DNA of 64,000 nt from Pseudomonas flexibilis (GCF_000802425.1 NZ_JRUD01000003.1:202828-266827), one strand, 5' to 3'; counted from the first letter of the stretch, positions 53,863-63,902 are shown. Translations and numbers: made by a program. The notes: generated from the letters alone by a model not told the origin.

Positions 53863-54696
53863 ATGCCCACCCTCCAATCCCTGCTCGAAGCCGCCGATCT
53901 GCCCGACTCGCCCAGCCCGCGCCTGGACGCCGAGCTGCTGCTCGCCCATGTGCTGGGCAAGCCGCGCAGCTTCCTGCGCACCTGGCCTGAACACGAGCCC
54001 GACGCCGAACAATGCGCCCGCTTCGAACGCCTGCTGCAGCGCCGCCGCGCCGGTGAGCCGGTGGCCTACCTGCTGGGACGCCAGGGTTTCTGGAGCCTCG
54101 ATCTGGAAGTCTCCCCCGACACGCTGATTCCCCGTCCCGACACCGAGCTGCTGGTGGAAACCGCCCTGCAACTGGCGCCGGCCACGCCGCTGGAGGTGCT
54201 CGACCTGGGCACCGGCACCGGCGCCATCGCCCTGGCCCTGGCCGCCGAGCGGCCGGCCTGGCGGGTGACCGGCGTGGATCGCGTCGACGCGGCCGTGGCG
54301 CTGGCTGCGCGCAATGGCCAGCGCCTGGGCCTGTCCAACGCGCGCTTCCAGCTCAGCCACTGGTTCGATGGCCTGGACGAGCAGCGCTTTGCGCTGATCG
54401 TCAGCAATCCGCCCTACATCGCCGCCGCCGACCGCCACCTGGGCGAGGGCGACGTGCGCTTCGAGCCGGCCAGCGCGCTGGTGGCCGGGGCGGACGGGCT
54501 GGACGACATTCGCTCGATCATCGCGCTGGCGCCCCGGCACCTGCTGCCCGGTGGCTGGCTGCTGCTGGAGCACGGCTACGATCAGGCCGAGGCGGTGCGC
54601 GCGCTGCTCAGCGCCGCCGGCTTCACCCGGGTGGAAAGCCGCCGCGACCTGGGCAATCACCAACGCATCAGTCTGGGTTGCTGGGAGGCTGAATGA
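53863..54696 (+). CDS. prmC: Release factor glutamine methyltransferase
   Basis: The 277-residue enzyme methylates the GGQ glutamine of release factors. It has an N-terminal helical domain, RPDTELLVETAL, the SAM loop VLDLGTGTGAIALALA and the catalytic NPPY at 182-185 (IVSNPPYIAAAD). The stop overlaps the next ATG by four bases. Confidence 0.96.
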   Translation: MPTLQSLLEAADLPDSPSPRLDAELLLAHVLGKPRSFLRTWPEHEPDAEQCARFERLLQRRRAGEPVAYLLGRQGFWSLDLEVSPDTLIPRPDTELLVETALQLAPATPLEVLDLGTGTGAIALALAAERPAWRVTGVDRVDAAVALAARNGQRLGLSNARFQLSHWFDGLDEQRFALIVSNPPYIAAADRHLGEGDVRFEPASALVAGADGLDDIRSIIALAPRHLLPGGWLLLEHGYDQAEAVRALLSAAGFTRVESRRDLGNHQRISLGCWEAE

Positions 54697-55457
54697 CCGA
54701 ATTGAACGACCAGGAACTGCTGCGCTACAGCCGGCAGATTCTCCTCAGGCAGATCGATATCGAGGGCCAGCTGCGCATCAAGCAAGGGCGGGTGCTGATC
54801 GTCGGCCTCGGCGGGCTGGGTTCGCCGGTGGTGTTGTACCTGGCCGCCGCTGGGGTGGGCGAGCTGCACCTGGCGGACTTCGACCAGGTGGACCTGACCA
54901 ACCTGCAGCGCCAGATCATCCACGACAGCCACAGCCTGGGCGTCGCCAAGGTCGACTCGGCCATCGCCCGACTGACCGCGCTCAACCCTGAGGTGCGTCT
55001 GGTGGCGCATCACGCCGCGCTGGATGCCGATTCGTTGGCCGCCGCCGTGGCGGCGGTGGACGTGGTGGTGGACTGCTGCGACAACTTCGCCACCCGCGAG
55101 GCGGTCAATGCCGCCTGCGTGGCGGCCGGCACGCCGCTGGTCTCCGGCGCGGCCATCCGCCTGGAAGGGCAACTGGCGGTGTTCGATCCGGGCCGCGCCG
55201 ACAGTCCCTGCTACCACTGCCTGTACGGCCATGGCAGCGAGGCGGAACTGACCTGCAGCGAGGCCGGCGTGATCGGTCCGCTGGTCGGCCTGGTCGGCAG
55301 CCTGCAGGCGCTGGAAGCCCTCAAGCTGCTGGCCGGCTTCGGCGAGCCGCTGATTGGCCGACTGCTGCTGATCGACGCGCTGGGCAGCCGCTTCCGCGAG
55401 CTGAAGGTGCGCCGCGATCCGGCCTGTGCGGTGTGCGGAGGACGGCATGGCCAGTGA
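54693..55457 (+). CDS. moeB: Molybdopterin-synthase adenylyltransferase / ThiF-type E1-like enzyme
   Basis: The 254-residue enzyme adenylates the C-terminus of a small sulfur-carrier protein (MoaD or ThiS). It has [16 protein letters not shown], nucleotide loop [29 protein letters not shown], and zinc Cys pairs CYHC and CAVC. The pagL-murI-moeB-prmC order is as in P. aeruginosa. It overlaps murI by 11 bases. Confidence 0.93.
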   Translation: MTELNDQELLRYSRQILLRQIDIEGQLRIKQGRVLIVGLGGLGSPVVLYLAAAGVGELHLADFDQVDLTNLQRQIIHDSHSLGVAKVDSAIARLTALNPEVRLVAHHAALDADSLAAAVAAVDVVVDCCDNFATREAVNAACVAAGTPLVSGAAIRLEGQLAVFDPGRADSPCYHCLYGHGSEAELTCSEAGVIGPLVGLVGSLQALEALKLLAGFGEPLIGRLLLIDALGSRFRELKVRRDPACAVCGGRHGQ

Positions 55458-56256
55458 GGCGCCAGTCGGCGTGTTCGACTCCGGGGTCGGCGGCATCTCG
55501 GTGCTGCGCGAGATCCAGGCGCGCCTGCCCAACGAGTCGCTGCTTTACGTGGCGGACAGCGGCTTCGTGCCCTACGGCGAGAAAAGCCCGGAGTTCATCC
55601 GCGCGCGCAGCCGCGCCATCACCGAGTTCCTGCTCGACCAAGGCTGCAAGGCGCTGGTGGTGGCCTGCAACACCGCCACCGCGGCGGCGGTCGCCGAACT
55701 GCGCGGAACCTGGCCCGAGTTGCCCATCGTCGGCATGGAGCCGGCGGTCAAGCCAGCGGCCAGCGCTACGCGCAGTGGCGCGGTGGGGGTGCTGGCCACC
55801 ACCGGCACGCTGAAGAGCGCAAAGTTCGCCGCGCTGCTGGACCGCTTCGCCCACGATGTGCGGGTGGTCACCCAGCCCTGTCCGGGCCTGGTGGAATGCG
55901 TGGAAAGCGGCGCGTTGCAGAGCGAGGAAACCCGCGCGCTGCTGCAGGGCTACGTGGCCCCGCTGCTGGAGGCCGGCTGCGACACGCTGATCCTCGGTTG
56001 CACCCACTATCCCTTCCTCAAGCCGCTGCTGCGCCAGCTGGTGCCCGAGTCGGTGAGCCTGATCGATACCGGCGAAGCGGTGGCGCGTCAGCTGCATCGC
56101 CTGCTGGCGGCCCGCGACCTGCTGGCCGCCGGCCCGGCCGCGCCGGCGCGCTTTCACACCAGTGGCGATCCCGAGGCGCTGCGCCGGGTGTTGCCGGTGC
56201 TCTGGCCGCATGCGGCGCGGCTCGAGGCGCTGCCGGTGGAACTCGGCGCGGCCTGA
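55447..56256 (+). CDS. murI: Glutamate racemase
   Basis: The 269-residue enzyme makes D-glutamate for peptidoglycan. It has the paired catalytic cysteines Cys74 ([11 protein letters not shown]) and Cys185 ([11 protein letters not shown]), with [13 protein letters not shown] and Asp11 at the N-terminus. It starts within the end of moeB. Confidence 0.95.
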   Translation: MASEAPVGVFDSGVGGISVLREIQARLPNESLLYVADSGFVPYGEKSPEFIRARSRAITEFLLDQGCKALVVACNTATAAAVAELRGTWPELPIVGMEPAVKPAASATRSGAVGVLATTGTLKSAKFAALLDRFAHDVRVVTQPCPGLVECVESGALQSEETRALLQGYVAPLLEAGCDTLILGCTHYPFLKPLLRQLVPESVSLIDTGEAVARQLHRLLAARDLLAAGPAAPARFHTSGDPEALRRVLPVLWPHAARLEALPVELGAA

Positions 56257-56299
56257 GTCTTCAGATGACGGGAAGTCCCAGCAAACGAGGACATTCCCG

Positions 56300-56818
56300 A
56301 TGCGCAACGGATTACCCCTGGTGGCGGCATTTGCCCTGGCCGCGGCCACCTCCCCGGCAGCCCGGGCCGTGGATCTGACCCTGTCGGTCGGAGAGAGCCA
56401 CGACTCCACGACGGTCGTGCGAATTGCCCTGGAATCGAGCTTCTCCCGCAGCTGGTGGCAAACCTCCACCGGCCGGCTGACCGGCTACTGGGACGCCGGT
56501 TACACCTGGTGGGAGGGCGACCTTACCTCCGACAACCACAGCCTGTCGTTGGCGCCGGTGTTCGTCTATGAGTTCGCCGGCGAACGGCTACGGCCGTTCA
56601 TCGAGGCGGGCATCGGTGTGGCGGTATTCGCCGACACGCAGATCGAGGACCGCGACCTGGGATCGATGTTCCAGTTCGAGGACCGCATCGGCGTCGGTCT
56701 GCGCTTTGGCCAAGGACATACTCTGGGTCTGCGTGCCATCCACTATTCCAACGCGGGCATCAAGAATCCCAACGACGGGGCGGAGGTCTACAGCCTGTAC
56801 TACCGGTTGCCGCTGTAG
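56300..56818 (+). CDS. pagL: Lipid A 3-O-deacylase PagL
   Basis: The 172-residue outer-membrane beta-barrel enzyme removes the 3-O acyl chain of lipid A. A signal peptide (about 1-23) is followed by barrel strands. The catalytic triad is visible as His148 and Ser150 in AIHYSNAGIKNPNDG and Glu162 in GAEVYSLYY, matching the spacing known for P. aeruginosa PagL. It follows murI, as PA4661 follows PA4662. Confidence 0.93.
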   Translation: MRNGLPLVAAFALAAATSPAARAVDLTLSVGESHDSTTVVRIALESSFSRSWWQTSTGRLTGYWDAGYTWWEGDLTSDNHSLSLAPVFVYEFAGERLRPFIEAGIGVAVFADTQIEDRDLGSMFQFEDRIGVGLRFGQGHTLGLRAIHYSNAGIKNPNDGAEVYSLYYRLPL

Positions 56819-56857
56819 GGGAAAGGGCGCACCGCTGGCCGGGAGAGGAGGCAATGC

Positions 56858-56882
56858 CCCCTCTCCCTTGACGGGAGAGGGG
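56858..56882. repeat. CCCCTCTCCC/GGGAGAGGGG hairpin
   Basis: A 10-bp perfect stem with a TTGAC loop, followed by another GGGAGAGGG unit, lies in the gap between pagL and the TIGR01777 gene. It relates to the element between lolB and ispE. Confidence 0.6.
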
Positions 56883-56938
56883 CCGGGGGGAGAGGGTGGA
56901 GCACCCTACCTTCACGCACGTTCGGGAGGACTTCCCCC

Positions 56939-57841
56939 ATGCGCATCCTGCTCACCGGCGGTACCGGCCTCATCGGCCGTCATCTCTGTCATCTCTGGCG
57001 TGCCCAGGGCCATGAGGTCTGGGTGTGGAGTCGCCGGCCGCAAGCCGTGCCGGCGATCTGCGGCGCCGGCGTGCAGGGCGTCGCCGAGCTGGTCGAGCTG
57101 GACGACCAGCCGCTGGACGCGGTGGTCAACCTGGCCGGCGCGCCCATTGCCGACCGGCCCTGGACGGCGGCACGTCGCCAGGAGCTGTGGGACAGTCGCG
57201 TCACTCTGACCGAGCAGCTGGTGGACTGGCTGGCGCGCCGCGCGCAGCGGCCGGCGGTGCTGGTCTCCGGCTCGGCCACCGGCTGGTACGGCGACGCCGG
57301 CGAGCAGCGGCTGGACGAGACGTCGCCGCCCGCCGACCAGGGCTTCGCCGCGCGCCTATGCGGCGCCTGGGAGGATGCGGCCTGCCGCGCCGAGGCGCTG
57401 GGGCTGCGCGTGGTGCGCGTGCGCACCGCGCCGGTGCTGACCCTCGACGGCGGTATGTTGCCGCGCCTGCTGCCACTGTATCGGCTCGGCCTGGGCGGGC
57501 CGCAGGGCAGCGGCCGGCAATGGATGCCCTGGATCCACCTGCACGATGAAATCGCCCTGATCGATTTTCTCGTCTCCCATCCCGACGCGAGCGGCCCGTA
57601 CAATGCCTGCGCTCCGCAGGCCGTGCGCAACCGCGACTTCGCCCATGCGCTCGGTCGCGCCCTGCATCGGCCAACCCTGCTGCGCGTGCCGGCCTTCGCC
57701 CTCAAGGGCCTCGGCGAGCTGTCCAGCCTGCTGCTGGGTGGCCAGCACCTGACGCCCCGACGCGTGCAGGAGCAGGGTTTTGCGTTTCGCTTCGCCGATC
57801 TGGATTTAGCCCTGGCCGACCTGCTCGGCCGCCATCGATAG
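56939..57841 (+). CDS. TIGR01777 family epimerase-like protein
   Basis: The 300-residue protein is an atypical short-chain dehydrogenase related to E. coli YfcH. It has the NAD(P) loop [55 protein letters not shown], and the C-terminal [22 protein letters not shown]. The reaction is unknown. It ends nine bases before hemH and should share its transcript. Confidence 0.92.
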   Translation: MRILLTGGTGLIGRHLCHLWRAQGHEVWVWSRRPQAVPAICGAGVQGVAELVELDDQPLDAVVNLAGAPIADRPWTAARRQELWDSRVTLTEQLVDWLARRAQRPAVLVSGSATGWYGDAGEQRLDETSPPADQGFAARLCGAWEDAACRAEALGLRVVRVRTAPVLTLDGGMLPRLLPLYRLGLGGPQGSGRQWMPWIHLHDEIALIDFLVSHPDASGPYNACAPQAVRNRDFAHALGRALHRPTLLRVPAFALKGLGELSSLLLGGQHLTPRRVQEQGFAFRFADLDLALADLLGRHR

Positions 57842-57849
57842 GAAGTTGC

Positions 57850-58875
57850 ATGACCGATCACGCGCTGTTGCTGGTCAACCTGGGGTCGCCCGAATCCACC
57901 AAGGTGGAAGATGTGCGTCGCTACCTCAACCAGTTCCTCATGGACCCCTATGTCATCGATCTGCCCTGGCCGCTGCGCCGCCTGCTGGTGTCGCTGATTC
58001 TCTGGAAACGTCCGGCCCAGTCGGCGCATGCCTATGCCTCCATCTGGTGGGAAGAGGGCTCGCCGCTGATCGTGCTCAGCCGCCGTCTGCAGGCGGCGAT
58101 GGCCGAGCGCTGGAGCCACGGGCCGGTGGAGCTGGCCATGCGTTATGCCGAGCCGTCCATCGAGGGCACACTGCGCCGCCTGGCCGAGCAGGGCGTGCGG
58201 CGCATCACCGTGGCGCCGCTGTACCCGCAGTTCGCCGACAGCACCACCACCACCGTGCTGCAGGAGATCCGCCGGGTCGTCGCACAGCATGGCTTCAGCT
58301 TCGAGCTGCAGTACCTGCCACCGTTCTTCGCTGAGGAGCCCTACCAGCAGGCGCTGCTGGCCAGCGCCAGGCCACACCTGCAGCAGGGTTTCGACCACCT
58401 GCTGCTGAGCTTCCACGGCATTCCCGAGTCGCACATCCGCAAGCTGGTCAAGGACCCGAAGCACGACCTGCGCGCGCCCAACAGCCAGGGCGTCAGCCCG
58501 GAAAACCTCGCGCTGTGCTACCGCAGCCAGTGCCAGCGCACCGCCGAGCTGTTCGCCGAACGCGCGGGCCTGAAGGACGATCAGTGGTCGGTGTCCTTCC
58601 AGTCGCGCCTGGGGCGCAACAAGTGGATCGAACCCTACACCGAGCCCACCCTCGAAGCGCTGGCCGCCAAGGGTGTGAAGAAGCTGCTGGTCATGTGCCC
58701 GGCCTTCGTCGCCGACTGCATCGAGACCCTGGAGGAAATCGGCGACCGTGGCCGTGAAGTCTTCCAGGCCGCCGGTGGCGAGGAACTGGTGCTGGTGCCC
58801 TGCCTGAACGACCACCCGCAGTGGGCAGATGCGTTGAAGCAGCTCTGCGAACAGCGGGCCGTGCCGCTGCGCTGA
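57850..58875 (+). CDS. hemH: Ferrochelatase
   Basis: The 341-residue enzyme inserts Fe(II) into protoporphyrin IX. It has [36 protein letters not shown], the metal-binding His189 in [13 protein letters not shown], the [17 protein letters not shown] stretch and the Glu-rich [18 protein letters not shown] precedes the ATG. Confidence 0.96.
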   Translation: MTDHALLLVNLGSPESTKVEDVRRYLNQFLMDPYVIDLPWPLRRLLVSLILWKRPAQSAHAYASIWWEEGSPLIVLSRRLQAAMAERWSHGPVELAMRYAEPSIEGTLRRLAEQGVRRITVAPLYPQFADSTTTTVLQEIRRVVAQHGFSFELQYLPPFFAEEPYQQALLASARPHLQQGFDHLLLSFHGIPESHIRKLVKDPKHDLRAPNSQGVSPENLALCYRSQCQRTAELFAERAGLKDDQWSVSFQSRLGRNKWIEPYTEPTLEALAAKGVKKLLVMCPAFVADCIETLEEIGDRGREVFQAAGGEELVLVPCLNDHPQWADALKQLCEQRAVPLR

Positions 58876-58887
58876 TGCTGCGAAACC

Positions 58888-58983
58888 GTAGGGCGGACAA
58901 CGCTTCACCTGTCCGCCAAGCGGTGCGCACGGCGCCTTCGAGTTGCCTGCCTTGGCGGACAAGAACGACGTTGTCCGCCCTAC
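58888..58983. repeat. Nested inverted repeat after hemH
   Basis: GTAGGGCGGACAACG (58888-58902) is the exact inverse of CGTTGTCCGCCCTAC (58969-58983). Inside it, CCTGTCCGCCAAG and CTTGGCGGACAAG form a second inverted pair. The GTAGGGCGGA unit is a recurrent intergenic palindrome of several Pseudomonas. It sits between hemH and the fleS promoter. Confidence 0.85.
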
Positions 58984-59016
58984 GCTCTGACGAAAGTGTG
59001 TCGGTTCTAAAGGCCC

Positions 59017-59032
59017 CGGCACGCCCTTTGCT
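59017..59032 (+). promoter_or_regulatory. Sigma-54-type promoter of fleSR
   Basis: CGGCACGCCCTTTGCT matches TGGCACG-N4-TTGCW except for its first base, with GG and GC 10 bases apart. It lies about 50 bases before fleS. In P. aeruginosa, fleSR is transcribed by RpoN with FleQ. Confidence 0.75.
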
Positions 59033-59080
59033 TCGCGGCCTGACTACCGCCTGTTTCGTGACGGTTTCTCAGGTACGCCC

Positions 59081-60217
59081 ATGCACTCCGCGCTTCACCA
59101 CCACGCCGATGCTCTTCTTGCCGATACCGACCAGCGCAGCCTGGAAGCGCGCGTGGACGAGTTGCAGGGCCGTCTGGAGCAGTTCAGCCTGCAGCGCATC
59201 CAGGAGCTGGCCGACGGCGAGCGCCTGGCTCGGCGCCTGCAGAACATCGTCGACTTGTTGCCCGGTGGCGTGGTGGTTATTGACGGTCACGGCCGCGTGC
59301 GCGAAGCCAACCCGGCGGCCCGCGAGCTGCTCGGCGAGCCGCTGGTCGGTGCGCTGTGGCGTGACGTGATCGCCCGCTGTTTCGCGCCGCGCAAGGACGA
59401 CGGCCACGAGATTTCCCTGCGCAACGGCCGACGCGTGTCGCTGGCCACCCGCTCGCTGGAGGCTGAGCCCGGCCAACTGGTGATGCTGCAGGACATGACC
59501 GAAACGCGCCTGCTGCAGGAACAGCTGGCCCGCCACGAGCGGCTGTCCAGCCTCGGTCGCATGGTCGCCTCGCTGGCCCATCAGGTGCGCACGCCGCTGT
59601 CCGCCGCGCTGCCCTATGCCGGTCATCTCAGCGAGCGCCCTCTGCCCTTCGAACAGCAGCAGCGCTTCGCCCTGCGCATCAAGGAGCGCCTGCAGGAACT
59701 GGAGCACCAGGTGCGCGACATGCTGGTGTTCGCCCGCGGCGAGCTGCCGCTGTCCGACCGCCTGGCCCCGCGCGAGCTGTTCGACGCCCTGCGCGCCGCT
59801 GCCGATTCGCATATCGAGGGCCTGCAGGTGCGCTGGCAATGCGACGCGCGCGGCGGCGAGCTGCTGTGCAACCGCGACACCCTGGTCGGCGCCATCCTCA
59901 ACCTGGTCAACAACGCCGTGCAGGCCGGCGGCCCGCAGGTGCGGCTGAAGATCCACCTGGTGCGCCGGGGCGACACCCTGCGCCTGACCGTCAGCGACAG
60001 CGGCCCGGGCATCGAGCCGGCAGTGCTGGCGCGCCTCGGCGAAGCCTTCTTTACCACCAAGACCGCCGGCACCGGCCTGGGTCTGGCGGTGGTCAAGGCG
60101 GTGGCCCGCGCCCATCGCGGCGAGCTGTTGCTGCGCTCGCGGGTCGGCCGTGGCACCTGCGCCATTTTGGAGTTGCCGCTGATCCTGGCGGCCGAAGGAG
60201 TTCAGGAGTACGCATGA
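59081..60217 (+). CDS. fleS: Flagellar sensor histidine kinase FleS
   Basis: The 378-residue kinase lacks membrane helices. It has an N-terminal coiled coil (about 18-55), a PAS domain (about 55-145, LLPGGVVVIDGHGRVREANPAA), a HisKA domain with phospho-His167 in VASLAHQVRTPLSAAL, and an ATPase domain (NLVNNAVQAG, GTGLGLAVV). With FleR it activates the third tier of flagellar genes. It overlaps fleR by four bases. Unusually, fleQ is not upstream. Confidence 0.85.
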   Translation: MHSALHHHADALLADTDQRSLEARVDELQGRLEQFSLQRIQELADGERLARRLQNIVDLLPGGVVVIDGHGRVREANPAARELLGEPLVGALWRDVIARCFAPRKDDGHEISLRNGRRVSLATRSLEAEPGQLVMLQDMTETRLLQEQLARHERLSSLGRMVASLAHQVRTPLSAALPYAGHLSERPLPFEQQQRFALRIKERLQELEHQVRDMLVFARGELPLSDRLAPRELFDALRAAADSHIEGLQVRWQCDARGGELLCNRDTLVGAILNLVNNAVQAGGPQVRLKIHLVRRGDTLRLTVSDSGPGIEPAVLARLGEAFFTTKTAGTGLGLAVVKAVARAHRGELLLRSRVGRGTCAILELPLILAAEGVQEYA

Positions 60218-61626
60218 CTACCAAGGTTCTGCTGGTCGAAGACGACCGGGCGCTGCGCGATGCGCTGGGCGACACCCTGGAGCTGGGCGGCTACGCCTTT
60301 CGCGCCGTGGAGAACGCCGAAGAGGCGCTGCTGGCCCTGGAGCAGGACAGCTATTCGCTGGTGATCAGCGACGTGAACATGCCGGGCATGAACGGTCATC
60401 AGTTGCTGGTCGCCATCCGCCAGCGCCAGCCGCAACTGCCGGTGCTGCTGATGACCGCCTTCGGTGCCGTCGAGCGCGCCGTGGACGCCATGCGCCAGGG
60501 CGCCGCCGACTATCTGCTCAAGCCCTTCGAACCCAAGGCGCTGCTGGATCTGGTGGCGCGCCACGCCAACGGCGTGCTGACCCTGAGTGAACATGACGGC
60601 CCGGTGGCCGAGGAACCGGCCAGCCGCCAGTTGCTGGAACTGGCCGCCCGGGTGGCGCGCAGCGATTCCACCGTACTGATCTCCGGCGAATCCGGTACCG
60701 GCAAGGAAGTGCTGGCCCGCTACATCCACCAGTGCTCGCCGCGCGCCGGCAAGGCCTTCGTGGCCATCAACTGCGCGGCGATTCCGGACAACATGCTGGA
60801 AGCCACCCTGTTCGGCCATGAGAAGGGCGCCTTCACCGGCGCCATCGCCGCCCAGCCGGGCAAGTTCGAGCTGGCCGATGGCGGCACCATCCTGCTCGAT
60901 GAAATCTCCGAGATGCCCCTGGGCCTGCAAGCCAAGCTGCTGCGCGTGTTGCAGGAGCGCGAAGTGGAACGGGTCGGCGCGCGCAAGCCGATGCCGCTGG
61001 ACATCCGCGTGCTGGCCACCACCAACCGCGACCTGCAGGGCGAAGTGGCGGCCGGGCGTTTCCGCGAAGACCTCTATTACCGCCTCTCGGTGTTCCCGCT
61101 GGCCTGGCGGCCGCTGCGCGAGCGTCCGGCGGACATCCTGCCGCTGGCCGAGCGCCTGTTGGTCAAGCACGCCAGCAAGATGCGCCTGCCGCCGGTGAAG
61201 CTCTCGCCCGAGTCGGCCGATTGCCTGCGCCGGCATCCCTGGCCGGGCAACGTGCGCGAGCTGGACAACGCCATCCAGCGTGCGCTGATCCTGCAGCAGA
61301 ACAACCTGATCCAGCCCCACGACCTGTGCCTGGACATGCCCATCGGCCTGGCGCCGCTGCCGGCTGCCGCGCCTGCGCCGGTGGCGGCAGCGGCGCCCGT
61401 GGCAACGTCCCTGCCGCCGCTGGCGGAAGAGGGCGGCGACGCCGGCGCGCTGGGCGAAGACCTGCGCCGCCGCGAGTTCGAGCTGATCCTCGATACCCTG
61501 CGCAGCGAGCGCGGTCGCCGCAAGGAAACCGCCGAGCGCCTGGGCATCAGTCCGCGCACCCTGCGCTACAAGCTGGCGCAGATGCGCGACGCCGGGCTGG
61601 ATGTCGAGGCCTATCTGTTCGGGTAG
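60214..61626 (+). CDS. fleR: Sigma-54-dependent flagellar response regulator FleR
   Basis: The 470-residue NtrC-family activator has a receiver domain (Asp53 in ISDVNMPG), an AAA+ domain with GESGTGKE (158-165), the sigma-54-contacting GAFTGA (205-210) and Walker B GGTILLDEIS. A Pro/Ala linker and a C-terminal Fis-type helix-turn-helix (RKETAERLGISPRTLRYKL) follow. Length matches P. aeruginosa FleR. fliE does not follow it here; a ycgN-like gene does. Confidence 0.87.
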   Translation: MTTKVLLVEDDRALRDALGDTLELGGYAFRAVENAEEALLALEQDSYSLVISDVNMPGMNGHQLLVAIRQRQPQLPVLLMTAFGAVERAVDAMRQGAADYLLKPFEPKALLDLVARHANGVLTLSEHDGPVAEEPASRQLLELAARVARSDSTVLISGESGTGKEVLARYIHQCSPRAGKAFVAINCAAIPDNMLEATLFGHEKGAFTGAIAAQPGKFELADGGTILLDEISEMPLGLQAKLLRVLQEREVERVGARKPMPLDIRVLATTNRDLQGEVAAGRFREDLYYRLSVFPLAWRPLRERPADILPLAERLLVKHASKMRLPPVKLSPESADCLRRHPWPGNVRELDNAIQRALILQQNNLIQPHDLCLDMPIGLAPLPAAAPAPVAAAAPVATSLPPLAEEGGDAGALGEDLRRREFELILDTLRSERGRRKETAERLGISPRTLRYKLAQMRDAGLDVEAYLFG

Positions 61627-61725
61627 GCCCACAGGTTTGGGCGTCGTCGCGACCACCCGCCCTTGGCACCCACCGGCCGGCGGCATAGACTGCGCGCCTT
61701 TCAAGCCCAGCCTTTCGTAATTGCC

Positions 61726-62175
61726 ATGGCCGCCAAAGTCCAACCCTTCTGGAAACGCAAGACCCTCGCCGACCTGGACCAGGAGGAGTGGGAGTCGCTG
61801 TGCGATGGCTGCGGCCTGTGCTGCCTGCAGAAGCTCGAGGACGAGGACGACGGCAGCGTCTACTACACCCGCATCGCCTGCAAGCTGCTGGACCTGAAGA
61901 GCTGCCGCTGCACCGATTACGCCAATCGCCGCGCGCATGTACCGGACTGCATCCAGCTGACCCCGGCGCGCACCGACGAATTCAAGTGGCTGCCGCCCAC
62001 CTGCGCCTACCGCCTGGTGGCCGAGGGCAAGGACCTGCTGCCCTGGCACCCGCTGGTCTGCAACGACCCCGATGCGGTACACCACGCCGGCATCTCCCTG
62101 TCCGGCAAGATGCTCAGCGAAACCGCCGTCGCCGATGAGGACTGGGAACAGCACCTGATTTTCCGCGCCGGTTGA
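61726..62175 (+). CDS. YcgN family cysteine-cluster protein
   Basis: The 149-residue protein belongs to the UPF0260/YcgN family. Conserved cysteines occur in [30 protein letters not shown] and [14 protein letters not shown], consistent with a metal or Fe-S site. Function is unknown. ATG 61726 is chosen at the family N-terminus ([18 protein letters not shown]); the frame is open to 61663. Confidence 0.9.
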   Translation: MAAKVQPFWKRKTLADLDQEEWESLCDGCGLCCLQKLEDEDDGSVYYTRIACKLLDLKSCRCTDYANRRAHVPDCIQLTPARTDEFKWLPPTCAYRLVAEGKDLLPWHPLVCNDPDAVHHAGISLSGKMLSETAVADEDWEQHLIFRAG

Positions 62176-62229
62176 GGTCGAAGCGGTTGATCCGCTTTAC
62201 TGTCCCCCTCTCTTGCGCAGGAAGCCGCC

Positions 62230-63441
62230 ATGCTTGCTCGTTCCACACTGTTGCTGTCCGTTCTGCTGACCGTGCTGCCGGCCTGGGCAGCCAAGGTCGA
62301 CCTGGATTACCGGGTGAAATTCCTCCCCGCCGAGGACCAGGCCGAGGTCAGCCTGACTGTGGAGAAGGGCGAGGCCGTGCACCTGCTGGACTTCAACCTG
62401 GGCGAGGCCACCACCTTCAGTGACTTCCAGGCCGATGGCCAGTGGAGGCTGGCGGACGGGCGCGGCAGATGGCAGCCGTCCAGCGGCAAGGCCAGCCTGC
62501 GCTACCGGGTGCGCATCAGCAACCAGCGCAGTTCCGGCAGTTACGACGCCCGCATGACCGAGGACTGGGTCCTGATGCGTGGCGACGATCTGGTGCCGCC
62601 GGCGCGTGCCTCGCTGCGCGACGGGGTGGAGCTGATCTCGCGGCTGCAGTTCGACCTGCCGGAGGGTTGGAAGAGCGTCGAGACCGGCTGGACCCGGATC
62701 GGCAAGCAGCGTTTCCGCGTCGACAACCCCTCGCGCAATTTCGACCGTCCCACTGGCTGGCTGATCGCCGGCAAGCTGGGCACCCGCCGCGAGCGCCTCG
62801 GTCTGAGTGAAATCACCGTGGCCGCGCCGCTTGATCAGGGCATGCGGCGCATGGACATCCTTACCCTGCTGACCTTCGTCTGGCCGCAGGTGCAGCAGCT
62901 GTTCCAGCGCGATCCGGCCAAGCTGCTGATCGTCGGTGGCGGCGAGCCCATGTGGCGGGGCGGCCTGTCCGGTCCCAACTCGCTGTTCATGCACGCCGAC
63001 CGGCCGCTGGTCAGCGAGAACGGCACCAGCTCGCTGTTGCACGAGCTGGTCCATGTCATCGCGCGTGTTACCGACCACGACAACAGTGACTGGATCAGCG
63101 AAGGCCTGGCCGAGTACTACGCCATCGAGTTGCTGCGTCGTGCCGGCGGCATGACCGAGGATCGCTATCAGCAGGTGCGCAAGCACCTGGCGGACTGGTC
63201 GAAGGATGTGAAGAGCCTGCGCGGCGAGCGGGCCAGCGGCCCGGTGACCGCCCGCGCCGTATTGCTGCTGCAGGACCTGGATGGCGAGATCCGCAAGCGC
63301 AGCAACGGTCAGCGTTCGCTGGACGATGTCATGCGCGGCCTGATGCGCCTGGAGCGGGCCAGCACCCAGGAGTTCATCGATATCAGCGAGAACGTCATGG
63401 GCGGGCGCTCGAAGGTGCTGGACACGCGACTTCTGCGCTGA
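62230..63441 (+). CDS. Secreted gluzincin-like (M1/M61-type) peptidase
   Basis: The 403-residue protein has a signal peptide (about 1-20, ending PAWA), an N-terminal beta domain resembling the M1/M61 substrate-side domain, and a catalytic region. The zinc motif HELVH lies at 271-275 and the third ligand is probably Glu291 in ISEGLAEYYAIELL. The fold suggests a periplasmic or exported aminopeptidase-like enzyme. It lacks the usual M1 GxMEN motif, so activity on peptides is unproven. AGGAAG precedes the ATG. Confidence 0.82.
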   Translation: MLARSTLLLSVLLTVLPAWAAKVDLDYRVKFLPAEDQAEVSLTVEKGEAVHLLDFNLGEATTFSDFQADGQWRLADGRGRWQPSSGKASLRYRVRISNQRSSGSYDARMTEDWVLMRGDDLVPPARASLRDGVELISRLQFDLPEGWKSVETGWTRIGKQRFRVDNPSRNFDRPTGWLIAGKLGTRRERLGLSEITVAAPLDQGMRRMDILTLLTFVWPQVQQLFQRDPAKLLIVGGGEPMWRGGLSGPNSLFMHADRPLVSENGTSSLLHELVHVIARVTDHDNSDWISEGLAEYYAIELLRRAGGMTEDRYQQVRKHLADWSKDVKSLRGERASGPVTARAVLLLQDLDGEIRKRSNGQRSLDDVMRGLMRLERASTQEFIDISENVMGGRSKVLDTRLLR

Positions 63442-63568
63442 GTCGCGCCGCCGGCGTGACGTTGCTCGCGTTCTTGCACACCGGCCTGGCGGGCGGGCCG
63501 CGTTGGGCTAGCTTGCCTGCCGGGCGGCATCGGCTGCCCGCAGGACTTCAATGAAAAAGGAACTTTCC

Positions 63569-63883
63569 ATGCGTAAACTGCTGTCCGCCCTCAGCCTGGC
63601 CCTCCTGGCCGGCACCACCTCCGTCGCCGCCCTGGCTGTCGAAGCCACCGCCCAACCCCAGGCCGCCCAGAGCGCCCAGGTTGCCACCAAGGTGAATCTC
63701 AACACCGCCGACGCCGACACCCTGGCCCGCGAGCTGGTCGGCATCGGCGCCAGCAAGGCCGAGGCCATCATCGCCCACCGCCAGGCCCACGGCCCGTTCG
63801 CCACCGTGGATGAGCTGCTGGAAGTCAAAGGTATTGGCACTGCCATCCTGGAGAAGAACCTCAACAGGCTGAGCGTGCAGTAA
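63569..63883 (+). CDS. ComEA-like helix-hairpin-helix protein
   Basis: The 104-residue secreted protein has a signal peptide (about 1-24) and an Ala/Gln linker. A ComEA-type double helix-hairpin-helix follows: VNLNTADADTLARELVGIGASKAEAIIAHRQAHGPF, then VDELLEVKGIGTAILEKNL. Such proteins bind DNA in the periplasm, as in natural transformation. ATG 63569 is preferred over 63551 because AAAGGA lies eight bases before it. A terminator follows. Confidence 0.9.
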   Translation: MRKLLSALSLALLAGTTSVAALAVEATAQPQAAQSAQVATKVNLNTADADTLARELVGIGASKAEAIIAHRQAHGPFATVDELLEVKGIGTAILEKNLNRLSVQ

Positions 63884-63902
63884 GGCCACTCGTGGCACCG
63901 GA

